Source: Cytophagales bacterium
GTDB taxonomy: Bacteria; Bacteroidota; Bacteroidia; Cytophagales; 172606-1
DNA length: 64,000 nucleotides
Direction of reading: 5' to 3'
Assembly: GCA_030446715.1 (NCBI GenBank)
Contig: JAUJMU010000014.1
Span: 43,827 to 107,826 of the forward strand
Shown here piece after piece: positions 28,812 through 37,309 of this stretch; position 1 is the first letter of the stretch; every line of letters starts with the position of its first letter. The translations under genes and the position numbers were made by a program. The notes beneath the pieces are model-generated. The model did not search any database, was not told the origin of the DNA, and saw only the letters and a list, made by a program, of their open reading frames with translations.

Positions 28812-29708
28812 CTATCCTTCTACTTCCTTTACTTCCTGCAATTCCAGTTCCCGCACGATTTCTTTCAGGAAGGCAGCGAAAGGCTTGGCAAATTCCTTGC
28901 GGCGCAGTGCAAATTCCACGTTGGTTTTCAGGAAATCGAGTTTGTTGCCGATGTCGTACCGCTTGCCCTCAATCGTGTGGGAGTAGATGTTCTCCCGCTT
29001 CAGCAGGTAAAGAAAGGCATCCGTCAGCTGTATTTCGTTGTTTTTGCCCTTAGGTGTATACTCGATGGCCTCGTAAATCTGAGGGGTGAGAATGTAACGC
29101 CCGGCAATGGCAAGGTTGGAAGGTGCCTTGTCCACGGAGGGTTTTTCTACCAGAGTAGAGAGCTCCATGATGGTGTCGCTCAACTTCTTGCCGCCCACAA
29201 TGCCGTAGCGGGAAACCTTGTCCTGCGGCACTTCCTCCACCGCAATGACCGTGCCCCGGTACTGATCGTAAATATCAATCAGCTGCTGCGTAACCGGAAT
29301 GACGGAGTCAATGACCGTATCGCCCAGCAACACCGCGAAAGGTTCGTTGCCGGTGTGGAAGCGGGCATAGTAAATGGCATCCCCAAGGCCGTTCATTTCT
29401 TTCTGCCTTACAAAGTGGATGTTGGCCATGTCGGCCAGCCGGCGTACCTCGTTGTACCAGCGTTCATCTTCCTTTTCTTCCAGCCGCGCCTCCAGTTCGA
29501 AGTTGCGGTCAAAATGATCTTCCATGGCCCTTTTGCCCTTGCCGGAAATAATGAGAATGTCTTCAATGCCCGAATCAACGGCCTCCTGCACCACGTACTG
29601 AATGGTGGGCGTGTCCATGATGGGCAGCATCTCTTTGGGCCGCGCCTTGGTGGCCGGCAGGCATCGGGTACCTACCCCGGCAGCGGGAATTACGGCTTTA
29701 CGGATCAT
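28812..29708 (-). CDS. galU: UTP--glucose-1-phosphate uridylyltransferase
   Basis: 298 residues, the usual length. Makes UDP-glucose from UTP and glucose-1-phosphate in the cytoplasm, feeding cell-envelope polysaccharide and glycan synthesis. The nucleotide-binding start KAVIPAAGVGTRCLPATKARPKEMLPI is diagnostic; VVQEAVDSGIEDILIISG and LGDTVID (sugar/metal-binding Asp) follow, then NEIQLTDAF. The gene stands alone with its own terminator. A possible imperfect TAnnTTTG-like box (TATATTCG) lies upstream on the minus strand. Confidence 0.96.
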   Translation of the reverse strand: MIRKAVIPAAGVGTRCLPATKARPKEMLPIMDTPTIQYVVQEAVDSGIEDILIISGKGKRAMEDHFDRNFELEARLEEKEDERWYNEVRRLADMANIHFVRQKEMNGLGDAIYYARFHTGNEPFAVLLGDTVIDSVIPVTQQLIDIYDQYRGTVIAVEEVPQDKVSRYGIVGGKKLSDTIMELSTLVEKPSVDKAPSNLAIAGRYILTPQIYEAIEYTPKGKNNEIQLTDAFLYLLKRENIYSHTIEGKRYDIGNKLDFLKTNVEFALRRKEFAKPFAAFLKEIVRELELQEVKEVEG

Positions 29709-29822
29709 TTGCGGGGATTTTGGTTTAGATGGAGCGAATATAAACGGAAAGTGCCATACCTCCGAAGAAGCATGGCACCCTTTTCGATGTACGATTCAAT
29801 AAAGCCGATGCAGAGGGGGCAA

Positions 29823-29869
29823 AAGAACACCACCGGTCCGGAAACTGCTTCCGGGCCGGTGGTGTTCTT
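29823..29869. terminator. strong hairpin after small lipoprotein gene
   Basis: Inverted repeat of about 20 bases (29823-29842 with 29850-29869, one G-U-compatible mismatch), 14 bases after the lipoprotein stop. A short T run follows on the minus strand. Confidence 0.75.
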
Positions 29870-29883
29870 GATTTGCCAGGCGT

Positions 29884-30303
29884 TTAGCTGGCGTGAATCA
29901 GTTTCAGTTCAATGTCATGCAGGTCGCCGTATTCATCTTCGACTTTGGATTTTACGTTCAACTTGCCTTTTTCAATTAATTGAACATCCCAGGTCTCTTC
30001 GTCCGCTGAAGCTTTGTCCAGGATAAGCTTTGTCTGATCGGAATTGAACTCCCAAACCCCGGGATAAGTCATTCCCGGAGCAGACCAGGTATAGGTCCCG
30101 TTGGCCCTGAATTCGTATCTCCAGCTTAATATCTGGAGAGCAACAGTGGTGGCTGATCTGCCGTCATAGTAAGCTTCACTGGGCTTCCAGGTTTTTTCGG
30201 TAAGAATTGCTTTTCTGTCGGGTTTGACATCTTTGTCAGTGCAGGCGCCGAGGATCAGCAGCGAAAAAAGGGAGAAAAGGAGGGCAAGTTTTTGTGTTTT
30301 CAT
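29884..30303 (-). CDS. small lipocalin-like lipoprotein
   Basis: 139 residues. Lipoprotein signal with LILGAC (lipidated Cys21). The mature part resembles the small lipocalin-like Bacteroidota lipoproteins: a K-x-W start (LTEKTWKPSEAYY), a YEFRANGTYTW strand, PGVWEFNSDQTKLIL and a closing WDVQLIEKGKLNVKS. Such proteins are predicted beta-barrels of unknown role anchored in the outer membrane. Assignment to the fold rests on this strand pattern. Own terminator downstream; divergent from glnS across about 480 bases. Confidence 0.78.
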   Translation of the reverse strand: MKTQKLALLFSLFSLLILGACTDKDVKPDRKAILTEKTWKPSEAYYDGRSATTVALQILSWRYEFRANGTYTWSAPGMTYPGVWEFNSDQTKLILDKASADEETWDVQLIEKGKLNVKSKVEDEYGDLHDIELKLIHAS

Positions 30304-30747
30304 GGTTGCTTTACGTTTTGTGGTTGGTTTGATTGATTAAGTTTAAGGTGTAAGTGGTTTGGTTTGATCAGTAAGGTTGCAAGTGGTTTGTTTCTCGTGG
30401 CGTGTTTCCCGAAAAATAAGGCTGCCCGTATTCTGGTTAAGTAAATTTCAGGTTGCTTGCGGTAACATTTTTGGGTTGCCCGTGCTTTCCGTTTCAGCGT
30501 CTGGGTAGCGGGCCCTGCGTCCTCATTACTGCCGGAATGCGTTGCAAAAGTAGGTTCACCGGGGAGGGATTGTCTAACAGGCACGTTTCAAATGCTGACA
30601 TATTTGTTTCACCTGCCAGAATAGTTTAATTAATTATTGGAAATATTATATAATCAAAAAGAAAACCTGAACTTTTTTGAAAACTTTACACGGCGCGGCA
30701 AATTATTATTGCGTCCGGGGGGAGAACTTCAAGTCCGAAAGCCTTCA
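30304..30747. other. long divergent region before glnS, no gene seen
   Basis: About 440 bases without a credible gene. Near the lipoprotein start the word AAGTGGTTTG occurs twice, about 29 bases apart (around 30353 and 30382). The part nearest glnS is AT-rich (30600-30690). A 94-codon minus-strand frame here has no protein-like features. Confidence 0.45.
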
Positions 30748-30755
30748 TACCTTTG
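30748..30755 (+). promoter_or_regulatory. TAnnTTTG promoter box for glnS
   Basis: TACCTTTG matches the Bacteroidota -7 consensus TAnnTTTG and lies 33 bases before the glnS ATG. No perfect -33 TTG at the ideal distance. Confidence 0.55.
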
Positions 30756-30788
30756 CCCCATATTATATATTGTATAAAGCGCCTTCTG

Positions 30789-32456
30789 ATGAGCGAAGAA
30801 AAAAGCCTCAACTTTCTGGAAGAGATCGTAAGAAACGACCTGAAAGAGGGAAAATATAAAAGTATTGTGACCCGGTTTCCGCCGGAGCCCAACGGTTACC
30901 TTCACATGGGCCACGCCAAAAGCATCTGCCTCAACTTCGGTCTGTCGCAGGAGTATGGTGGCTACACCAATCTTCGTTTTGACGACACCAATCCGGTCAC
31001 TGAGGATACCGAGTACGTGGAGAGCATCAGGAACGACGTGCGGTGGCTGGGCTTCACCTGGCAGAATGAACTTTACGCCTCCGACTACTTCGGCCAGCTG
31101 TACGAATACGCCTTGAAGCTGATCCGCAAAGGACTGGCCTACGTGGACGACAGCACCAGCGAACAGATAGCGGCCCAGAAAGGCACGCCCACGCAGCCCG
31201 GCACCAACAGCCCATACCGCGACCGGAGCGTAGAAGAAAACCTGCGCCTGTTTGAGGAAATGAAAGCCGGTAAATACAGGGATGGCGAAAAAGTACTGCG
31301 GGCGAAGATCGGCATGGCGCACCCCAACATGCACATGCGCGACCCGATCATCTACCGGATCAAGCACGCCCACCACCACCGCACCGGCGACAAGTGGTGC
31401 ATCTATCCGATGTACGACTTTGCCCACGGTCAGAGCGACGCCATCGAGCACGTGACCCACAGCGTCTGTACGCTGGAATTTATTCCGCACCGCGAGCTGT
31501 ATGACTGGTTTATCGAAAAGCTGGAAATATTTCCCTCGCACCAGTTTGAGTTTGCCCGGCTCAACATGACCTATACCATCATGAGCAAGCGGAAACTGCT
31601 GCAACTGGTCAGCGAAAAGCACGTGCGGGGCTGGGATGATCCGCGGATGCCAACGATCAGCGGCGTGCGGCGGCGCGGCTACACGCCCGAAAGCATCCGC
31701 GATTTCTGCGAACGGGTGGGCGTGGCCAAACGTGAAAACCTTATTGACGTGGGCCTGCTGGAGTTTTGCGTCCGCGAACACCTCAACAAAATTGCCCTGC
31801 GGCGGATGGTCGTGTTTGACCCGGTAAAGGTGGTCATCACCAATTACCCGGAAGGGCAAATTGAAATGTTGCCCGGTGAAGACAATCCGGAAGACCCCGA
31901 TTCAGGTCACCGCGATATGCCGTTCAGCCGCGAGCTGTACATTGAAGCGGAAGATTTCATGGAAAACCCGCCGAAGAAGTATTTTCGCCTCTCTCCCGGA
32001 CAGATGGTGCGCCTCAAGAGTGCCTATATCATCAGGTGCGAAGAGGTAGTAAAAGAGGATACCGGTGCGCTGAAAGAACTCCGCTGCACCTACATTCCCG
32101 AGAGCCGGAGCGGTTCGGATACCTCCGGCATCAGCGTAAAGGGTACCCTGCACTGGGTGAGCATTGCCCACGCCGTGCGGATAGAGGCCCGGCTCTACGA
32201 CCGGTTGTTCAGGGTGGAAAACGTGAGCGAAGCCGAAGGAGATTTCAAGGACTACCTCAATCCCGATTCCCTGCAGATCCTGCCGGCCGTGTACGCCGAA
32301 CCCGCCCTTGCCCACGCCAGACCCGAAGAGCGTTACCAGTTCCTGCGCAAAGGCTATTTCTGCCTCGATCCCGACTCCACTCCGGAAAAGCTGGTGTTTA
32401 ACCGCACCGTCGGCCTGCGGGATATGTGGGCGAAGGAAGTGGGGAAAAAGTCGTAA
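30789..32456 (+). CDS. glnS: glutamine--tRNA ligase
   Basis: 555 residues, as in E. coli. Charges tRNA-Gln with glutamine in the cytoplasm. Class I motifs are HMGH (39-42, after PPEPNGYL) and IMSKR (264-268, the KMSKS site). VDDSTSEQ and RFDDTNP, and the GWDDPRMPTISGVRRRGYTPE stretch that separates GlnRS from GluRS, support the call. The beta-barrel anticodon domain occupies about 340-545. The in-frame ATG at 30753 lies inside the promoter box, so 30789 is the start. The stop codon is the first word of a hairpin element shared with the convergent gene. Confidence 0.97.
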   Translation: MSEEKSLNFLEEIVRNDLKEGKYKSIVTRFPPEPNGYLHMGHAKSICLNFGLSQEYGGYTNLRFDDTNPVTEDTEYVESIRNDVRWLGFTWQNELYASDYFGQLYEYALKLIRKGLAYVDDSTSEQIAAQKGTPTQPGTNSPYRDRSVEENLRLFEEMKAGKYRDGEKVLRAKIGMAHPNMHMRDPIIYRIKHAHHHRTGDKWCIYPMYDFAHGQSDAIEHVTHSVCTLEFIPHRELYDWFIEKLEIFPSHQFEFARLNMTYTIMSKRKLLQLVSEKHVRGWDDPRMPTISGVRRRGYTPESIRDFCERVGVAKRENLIDVGLLEFCVREHLNKIALRRMVVFDPVKVVITNYPEGQIEMLPGEDNPEDPDSGHRDMPFSRELYIEAEDFMENPPKKYFRLSPGQMVRLKSAYIIRCEEVVKEDTGALKELRCTYIPESRSGSDTSGISVKGTLHWVSIAHAVRIEARLYDRLFRVENVSEAEGDFKDYLNPDSLQILPAVYAEPALAHARPEERYQFLRKGYFCLDPDSTPEKLVFNRTVGLRDMWAKEVGKKS

Positions 32457-32562
32457 GTGGTAAGTGGTGAGTGATTAGTGCTGAGCAGGCAGTTAGCAAA
32501 CTAACGTCAATGGTTATACCCGGCAGCCCCTTACCACTTACCACTTGCCACTTACCACTATT
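32454..32562. repeat. intergenic inverted-arm hairpin element 2
   Basis: Left arm 32454-32480 of AAGTGGT words begins in the glnS stop codon; right arm 32529-32560 of ACCACTT words ends next to the convergent gene's stop. A perfect 12-base stem joins 32456-32467 with 32548-32559. It fills the whole gap between two convergent genes. Confidence 0.7.
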
Positions 32563-33228
32563 TTACCGACTGCCAAATATCGAACTGCCCACCCGGATCA
32601 TCGTGCTGCCTTCCTCCACGGCAATGTCAAAGTCGCCGCTCATGCCCATGGAGAGTTCGCGCATTTCGGCGTTGGCGGGGAGAGGGCCCTTTTTCAGCTT
32701 CTCAAAGAACTGCTTCAGGCTCCGGAACTCCGCCCGTATCTGCTCCCGGTTACCGGTAAACGTAGCCATGCCCATCAGTCCCGCAATGCGGATGCCCGCC
32801 AACCCGGCTACTTCCGGCGAGGCCAGCAAGGCTTCGGCTTCTTCCGTGGATAACCCGAACTTGGTTTCCTCCTGCGCAATGTAAATCTGCAGCAGGCAGG
32901 AAATGATCCGGTTGTTTTTTAGGGCATGTTTATCAATCTCCTGCAGCAATTTCAAACTTTCAACCGAATGGATCAGGCTCACGAACGGGGCTATGTATTT
33001 GACCTTGTTGGTCTGGAGGTGGCCGATCAGGTGCCACTCAATGTTTTTGGGCAGCTCTCCGTATTTTTCGGCCATCTCCTGCACCCGGTTTTCTCCGAAG
33101 GCTTTGCAGCCGGCGTGCCAGGCTTCCAGCAGCATTTCCACGGGTCTGGTTTTGGTAACGGCAACCAGGCGGCAGCCGGTGCCGGAGAGTTTTTGCTGCA
33201 GAGAATCGATTTGAAGGGCAACAGACAT
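32563..33228 (-). CDS. YggS-family PLP homeostasis protein
   Basis: 221 residues. Small TIM-barrel PLP-binding protein of the YggS/PLPBP family, which buffers free pyridoxal phosphate and has no known catalytic reaction. The PLP-binding Lys is K26 in LVAVTKTRP. Further family signs are FGENRVQE, WHLIGHLQTNK, GLMGMATF and the C-terminal LSMGMSGDFDIAVEEGSTMIRVGSSIFG, which binds the phosphate. Stands alone, convergent with glnS. High confidence in family. Confidence 0.95.
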   Translation of the reverse strand: MSVALQIDSLQQKLSGTGCRLVAVTKTRPVEMLLEAWHAGCKAFGENRVQEMAEKYGELPKNIEWHLIGHLQTNKVKYIAPFVSLIHSVESLKLLQEIDKHALKNNRIISCLLQIYIAQEETKFGLSTEEAEALLASPEVAGLAGIRIAGLMGMATFTGNREQIRAEFRSLKQFFEKLKKGPLPANAEMRELSMGMSGDFDIAVEEGSTMIRVGSSIFGSR

Positions 33229-33364
33229 GGTGAAGTAAATTGATTGATGGATGAATGAGTGACAAAAGCCCGTTTTGCTGATACAGACGGGTCGTGTAAC
33301 GCCGGCAGTGGAGCCGGTTGCCCGTTGCGGCGGTTTTTAACTTCCTAATCTGACCTATTCGGCT

Positions 33365-33372
33365 TACTTTTG
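33365..33372 (+). promoter_or_regulatory. TAnnTTTG promoter box for GH3 gene
   Basis: TACTTTTG matches the consensus, 27 bases before the ATG at 33400. No matching -33 TTG at ideal spacing. Confidence 0.5.
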
Positions 33373-33399
33373 TGCTTATTTTAATAAAAATAACGAAGG

Positions 33400-34947
33400 A
33401 TGGCTATACTGGGAACGCTTTTAAAGAACGGAATCAAACTGAGTAAAGTCATAGAGCAGGAGCGGACCAATCCCTTCGAACTGCAGAGAAGGGAACTGAA
33501 GAAGCTTCTGACCAAAGCCCTGGGGACCGAATTCAGTAAGGCATACGGTTTTGAGGGCATCCTGAATGAACTGGAACACGGCAAGGGCCGGGGTTTTTAT
33601 GAGAAGTACCGCCGGCAGATACCGGTGTATACCTATAATGACATCTACCGCGACTGGTGGCACCGCACCCTGCAAGGGGAACGGAACGTGTGCTGGCCGG
33701 GCCGCGTCACGTACTTTGCCCTGAGTTCAGGCACTTCGGAAGCCTCCACCAAGCATATTCCGATCACCAGATCCATGATGAAGGCAATACAGCGAACCAG
33801 TATCCGCCAGATTCTTTCCCTGTCCAATTACAAAAACCTGCCCGGTAAATTATTTGAAACCGGCATTCTAATGCTGGGCGGCAGTACGCACCTCAACTAC
33901 AATGGTACGTACTTCGAGGGAGACCTGAGTGGCATCAGCGCCGGGCAGATTCCCTTCTGGTTTCAGCACTTCTATAAGCCCGGGCGGAAAATCGCCAAAA
34001 TGAAGGACTGGAACAGCAAGCTGGACGAGATTACCGAAAAAGCCCACCTGTGGGACATCGGTTTTATCGTGGGAGTTCCGGCCTGGATTCAGATCCTGAT
34101 GGAGAAAATCATTGATCATTACAAAGTAAACACGATTCACGACATCTGGCCTAACCTGATGGTGTATACCCACGGCGGCGTGTCGTTTGATCCCTACCGG
34201 AAGGGATTTGAAAAGCTGGTGGCCCGGCCGCTGGTGTACATTGAAACCTACCTTGCCTCCGAGGGCTTCATTGCCTATCAGGCGCTGCCCAACCGCCGCT
34301 CCATGCGGATGGTGCTCAACAATGGGTTGTTCTACGAGTTTATCCCTTTCAATGAGCAGAACTTTGGCGCCGACGGTGAAATGGCCAAAAGCCCCCAGAC
34401 CCTCACCATCGACGAGGTGGAAGAAGGGAAGGAGTATGCGCTGCTGCTCTCCACCTGCTCCGGCGCGTGGCGGTACCTGATCGGCGACGTGATCAGATTT
34501 GTTTCCAAAGCCGAATCTGAGATCGTGATCACCGGCCGCACCAGGCACTTCCTGAGCCTCTGCGGCGAACACCTTTCCGTAGACAACATGAACAAGGGGA
34601 TTCAGCTGGCCGCCGATGACCTGAATATTTCCATTCCCGAATTTACGGTGGCTGGTATCCCGCACGGTACCCTGTTTGCGCACCACTGGTACATTGGCAC
34701 CGACGATCAGGTAGACAAAAATCTGCTGCGGGATAAGCTCGACGCCCATCTGCAGGTACTCAACGACGATTACCGCGTAGAGCGGAGTGCCGCTCTCAAG
34801 GAGGTAGAAGTCACCGTACTGCCTGCGGAGGTATTTTACCAGTGGATGCGGAAAAAAGGCAAGGAAGGCGGTCAGAACAAATTTCCCCGGGTGATGAAAA
34901 AGTCTCAGTTTGAAGAGTGGGAAGCGTACGCAGGTCAGTACCGGTAA
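33400..34947 (+). CDS. GH3 auxin-responsive promoter family protein
   Basis: 515 residues. GH3 proteins belong to the acyl-adenylate-forming superfamily; plant members join amino acids to jasmonate or auxin, while bacterial members have no settled substrate. Visible signs are the ATP-binding FALSSGTSEASTKHIPIT, the YIETYLASEGFIAYQ loop, and the adenylate region LSTCSGAWRYLIGDVIRF followed by ITGRTRHFLSLCGEHLSVDNM. No membrane helix or signal, so it is cytoplasmic. A strong hairpin element separates it from the LysE gene downstream. Confidence 0.93.
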   Translation: MAILGTLLKNGIKLSKVIEQERTNPFELQRRELKKLLTKALGTEFSKAYGFEGILNELEHGKGRGFYEKYRRQIPVYTYNDIYRDWWHRTLQGERNVCWPGRVTYFALSSGTSEASTKHIPITRSMMKAIQRTSIRQILSLSNYKNLPGKLFETGILMLGGSTHLNYNGTYFEGDLSGISAGQIPFWFQHFYKPGRKIAKMKDWNSKLDEITEKAHLWDIGFIVGVPAWIQILMEKIIDHYKVNTIHDIWPNLMVYTHGGVSFDPYRKGFEKLVARPLVYIETYLASEGFIAYQALPNRRSMRMVLNNGLFYEFIPFNEQNFGADGEMAKSPQTLTIDEVEEGKEYALLLSTCSGAWRYLIGDVIRFVSKAESEIVITGRTRHFLSLCGEHLSVDNMNKGIQLAADDLNISIPEFTVAGIPHGTLFAHHWYIGTDDQVDKNLLRDKLDAHLQVLNDDYRVERSAALKEVEVTVLPAEVFYQWMRKKGKEGGQNKFPRVMKKSQFEEWEAYAGQYR

Positions 34948-34960
34948 CTGAGCTGGGGTT

Positions 34961-35135
34961 GGATGGTTGAATTACTGAATTGTTGAATTGCTGAATGGTC
35001 GTCAGACTGAACGGTCATTTTCCGGGCCTCCAACCATTCAACAGTTAAACAATTTAACCATACAACCATTCGACATTTGAACAATTAAGCAACCAGACCA
35101 TCCAACCACATAACCTTAAAACCATTTTCAATTTT
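34961..35135. repeat. intergenic inverted-arm hairpin element 3
   Basis: Words of the TTGAATGG / CCATTCAA type. Left arm 34965-34999 pairs with 35033-35067 at about 27 of 35 positions, with several mismatches G-U compatible. A further run of CCA-ACCA words extends to about 35115. Lies between two plus-strand genes. Confidence 0.65.
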
Positions 35136-35155
35136 CAATTGTCAATTTCCTTCAC

Positions 35156-35776
35156 ATGATCCAGTCTTTGGTGAGTGGCATTGTTTCGGGATTGCTGCTG
35201 GCCATACTGATCGGGCCGGTTTTTTTTGCGCTGATTCAAACCAGTATAGAACGGGGTTTCAGGTCGGGAATTCTGATGGCAACCGGGGTGGCCCTGAGTG
35301 ATGGGTTGTATGCCTCTGTTTGTCTTCTGGGCTACTCGCAGCTGAATATCACCGATACTTTTCAGGAAAGTCTTGCCGTGTTCGGGGGGCTGATCCTGAT
35401 CTTCTTTGGGGCGTCAACCTTGTTTAAGAAACCATCCATGCACGCGGCCACCGATATCAGTGCCGGAGGCCGGCCGGGTACGTACCGGTATATCATCAAA
35501 GGCTTTGCCCTTAACTCCATCAATCCTTCGGTGCTGCTGTTCTGGGCAGCCATGATCACCCTGGGCTCCGTGCAGCACCATTTTCACGGGGTGCAGATAG
35601 CGGTATTTCTCGCCAGCATCATTTTCACCGTCCTGAGCACCGATATTGCCAAAGCCTACGTAGCTACCCGGCTCCGCAGCTACCTGAGCATCAACCTGAT
35701 TGCGTGGATGAACCGGGCCGTGGGCATCACCATGGCCGCGTTTGGCATCAGGCTGCTGGTGGTAGCCCTGCAGTGA
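35156..35776 (+). CDS. LysE/RhtB-family amino acid exporter
   Basis: 206 residues with six predicted membrane helices. Family features: N-terminal SGLLLAILIGPVFFALIQTSIERGFRSGILMATGVALSDGLY, a central loop after FGASTLFKK, and FALNSINPSVLLFWAAM. LysE-type proteins export amino acids or related small molecules; the substrate cannot be told here. Start ATG at 35156 follows directly on a C/A-rich run that ends element 3. Confidence 0.9.
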   Translation: MIQSLVSGIVSGLLLAILIGPVFFALIQTSIERGFRSGILMATGVALSDGLYASVCLLGYSQLNITDTFQESLAVFGGLILIFFGASTLFKKPSMHAATDISAGGRPGTYRYIIKGFALNSINPSVLLFWAAMITLGSVQHHFHGVQIAVFLASIIFTVLSTDIAKAYVATRLRSYLSINLIAWMNRAVGITMAAFGIRLLVVALQ

Positions 35777-35852
35777 TACTTTGCTGTATGGGAGATTTTT
35801 CTTATATGAATAATCCTACATAATCAAAAGAAAAGGCACTAAATTTATTGTT

Positions 35853-36098
35853 ATGAAAACAATTGATATAAATAAACTCCTTACCGATACCTACTTACAG
35901 CTTTTAAAGAACTTGAGTCCGGGCAATAAGCTGGATTTGATAGCGAAGTTGACTCAGTCAATAAAATCGGACATTGAAGAAAAAAAGAGTGTTTTTAAAC
36001 GGTCTTTCGGAGCGTGGCAGGGTAATGCAAACCCGGAGGAGTTGGCAGACGACATCAGAAATAGCCGGCAGTTGGGCAGACAAACCGAAGGCTTATAA
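35853..36098 (+). CDS. putative antitoxin of a VapC-type pair
   Basis: 81 residues, acidic and basic mixed, with helices predicted at 5-20 and 28-45 (LIAKLTQSIKSDIEE) and a C-terminal EELADDIRNSRQLG. Its stop overlaps the toxin's ATG by one base (TAATG), so the two are co-translated. I do not recognise a named DNA-binding domain such as AbrB, RHH or Phd; the role is inferred from its position. Base composition is clearly more AT-rich than neighbouring genes. Confidence 0.78.
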   Translation: MKTIDINKLLTDTYLQLLKNLSPGNKLDLIAKLTQSIKSDIEEKKSVFKRSFGAWQGNANPEELADDIRNSRQLGRQTEGL

Positions 36099-36493
36099 TG
36101 CAATACCTGATAGATACAAACATCTGCATTTATTATCTGAAGGGTCTGTTTAGCCTTGATAAAAAATTTGCTCAGGCCGGATCAGATAATTGTTTTATAT
36201 CCGAAATCACACTTGCCGAGCTTAAATTCGGTGTAGAGAACAGTCAGAGCATTGAGAAAAACAGGAAAGCACTGGAAGACTTCTTGACCGGGATGCAGAT
36301 TCTTCCTCTTTTTCAAGCCATTGATACTTATGCAAGGGAAAAGGCAAGGCTTAGAAAAAAGGGCACATCTGTTGATGACTTCGATCTGTTGATTGGTGCG
36401 ACAGCCGTGGTTTACAGCCTGACACTGGTAACGAACAATACCAGACACTTTGACAAAATCAAAAACATAAAACTCGAGGACTGGACGAAATAA
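36098..36493 (+). CDS. PIN-domain toxin, VapC-like
   Basis: 131 residues, the usual VapC size. VapC toxins are Mg2+-dependent RNases that cleave tRNA or rRNA and stop growth until neutralised by the antitoxin. PIN-domain acidic residues are D6 (LIDTN), E41 (TLAELKFG) and D92/D95 (SVDDFDLLIGA), with the closing TNNTRHF (111-117). It forms a one-base-overlap operon with the preceding gene and shares its AT-rich composition, which suggests acquisition as a unit. Confidence 0.92.
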   Translation: MQYLIDTNICIYYLKGLFSLDKKFAQAGSDNCFISEITLAELKFGVENSQSIEKNRKALEDFLTGMQILPLFQAIDTYAREKARLRKKGTSVDDFDLLIGATAVVYSLTLVTNNTRHFDKIKNIKLEDWTK

Positions 36494-36564
36494 AGCATTG
36501 CCCCTGATCTGGCCCGTTGAGTATCCTCCTTTAAACCATTGAGCTGCCGGATCGTTTTACCGGT

Positions 36565-37164
36565 ATGACCAAACGATTCCTCTTCACCTGCACGCTTCTG
36601 CTGCTCAGTGGCTTATCCGTAGCGCAGACTGCCTCCGACCGGCTGGTATCCTTCAACGAAAAACAAATCCGCATCAAAAAAATCGGAATGCTTACCCTTG
36701 GCAGCTGGGCCGTGGGCAATATGGCCGTCAGCGGATTTTCCATCAATGGTGCATCGGGCAGTAACCGCCACTTCCACCAGATGAACGTGTACTGGAACGT
36801 GGTCAATCTGGCTCTGGCGGGGTTTGGCTACTACGGCGCGGTCAGGGCGGACCCCTCCACGACCGATCTGGCCCGGTCCGTCAAAGACTTCTACGGCACG
36901 GAGAAAACCCTGCTCCTGAACGCCGGTCTGGATGTCGGGTATATACTGGGCGGGTTGTACCTCACCGAAAGGGCCAAAAATCCGGAGAACCGGCGGGACA
37001 TGCTAAAGGGCTTCGGGCAGTCGGTGATGCTGCAGGGGGGATTTCTGCTGCTGTTCGATACAGTTCTTTACTTTGTGCTTCACCAGCAGGAAAAAGAACT
37101 GCCCGGTCTGCTTTCGTCTCTCCGGTTTACCGGCAGCGGCATTGCCCTGGCCATCCGGTTGTAA
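36565..37164 (+). CDS. membrane protein of unknown function
   Basis: 199 residues. A signal peptide or first helix (1-20) ends at SVAQ; three to four more hydrophobic segments follow (about 42-60, 75-93, 118-133 and 150-175). The loop SINGASGSNRHFHQMNVYWN between them is conserved-looking. The pattern fits a family of uncharacterised Bacteroidota membrane proteins, but I cannot name it with certainty. Convergent with the VWA gene, separated by a hairpin element. Confidence 0.75.
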   Translation: MTKRFLFTCTLLLLSGLSVAQTASDRLVSFNEKQIRIKKIGMLTLGSWAVGNMAVSGFSINGASGSNRHFHQMNVYWNVVNLALAGFGYYGAVRADPSTTDLARSVKDFYGTEKTLLLNAGLDVGYILGGLYLTERAKNPENRRDMLKGFGQSVMLQGGFLLLFDTVLYFVLHQQEKELPGLLSSLRFTGSGIALAIRL

Positions 37165-37308
37165 GTTGAATGGCTGTATGGCTATATGGTTGAATTGCCA
37201 GGTGTGGGGGAAGTGCTTTGGGTTGCCTGTTCCGCACCGGCCCATAATCAAGTAATTCAACAATTAAACAGTTCAGCCATCCGGCAATTTAACCATACAA
37301 CCATTTAA
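37165..37308. repeat. intergenic inverted-arm hairpin element 4
   Basis: Left words TTGAATGGCTGTATGG and right words CCATACAACCATT. Arms 37180-37199 and 37283-37302 pair at 17 of 20 positions. It fills the gap between two convergent genes. Confidence 0.65.
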
Positions 37309-37309
37309 T

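Noticed and set aside
30300-30584. 94-codon minus-strand frame before glnS
   Set aside because: No signal, domain or plausible residue pattern; it lies over a divergent promoter region.
34961-35135. CRISPR-like repeat array
   Set aside because: Words are short, degenerate and two-armed, without regular spacers or cas genes.
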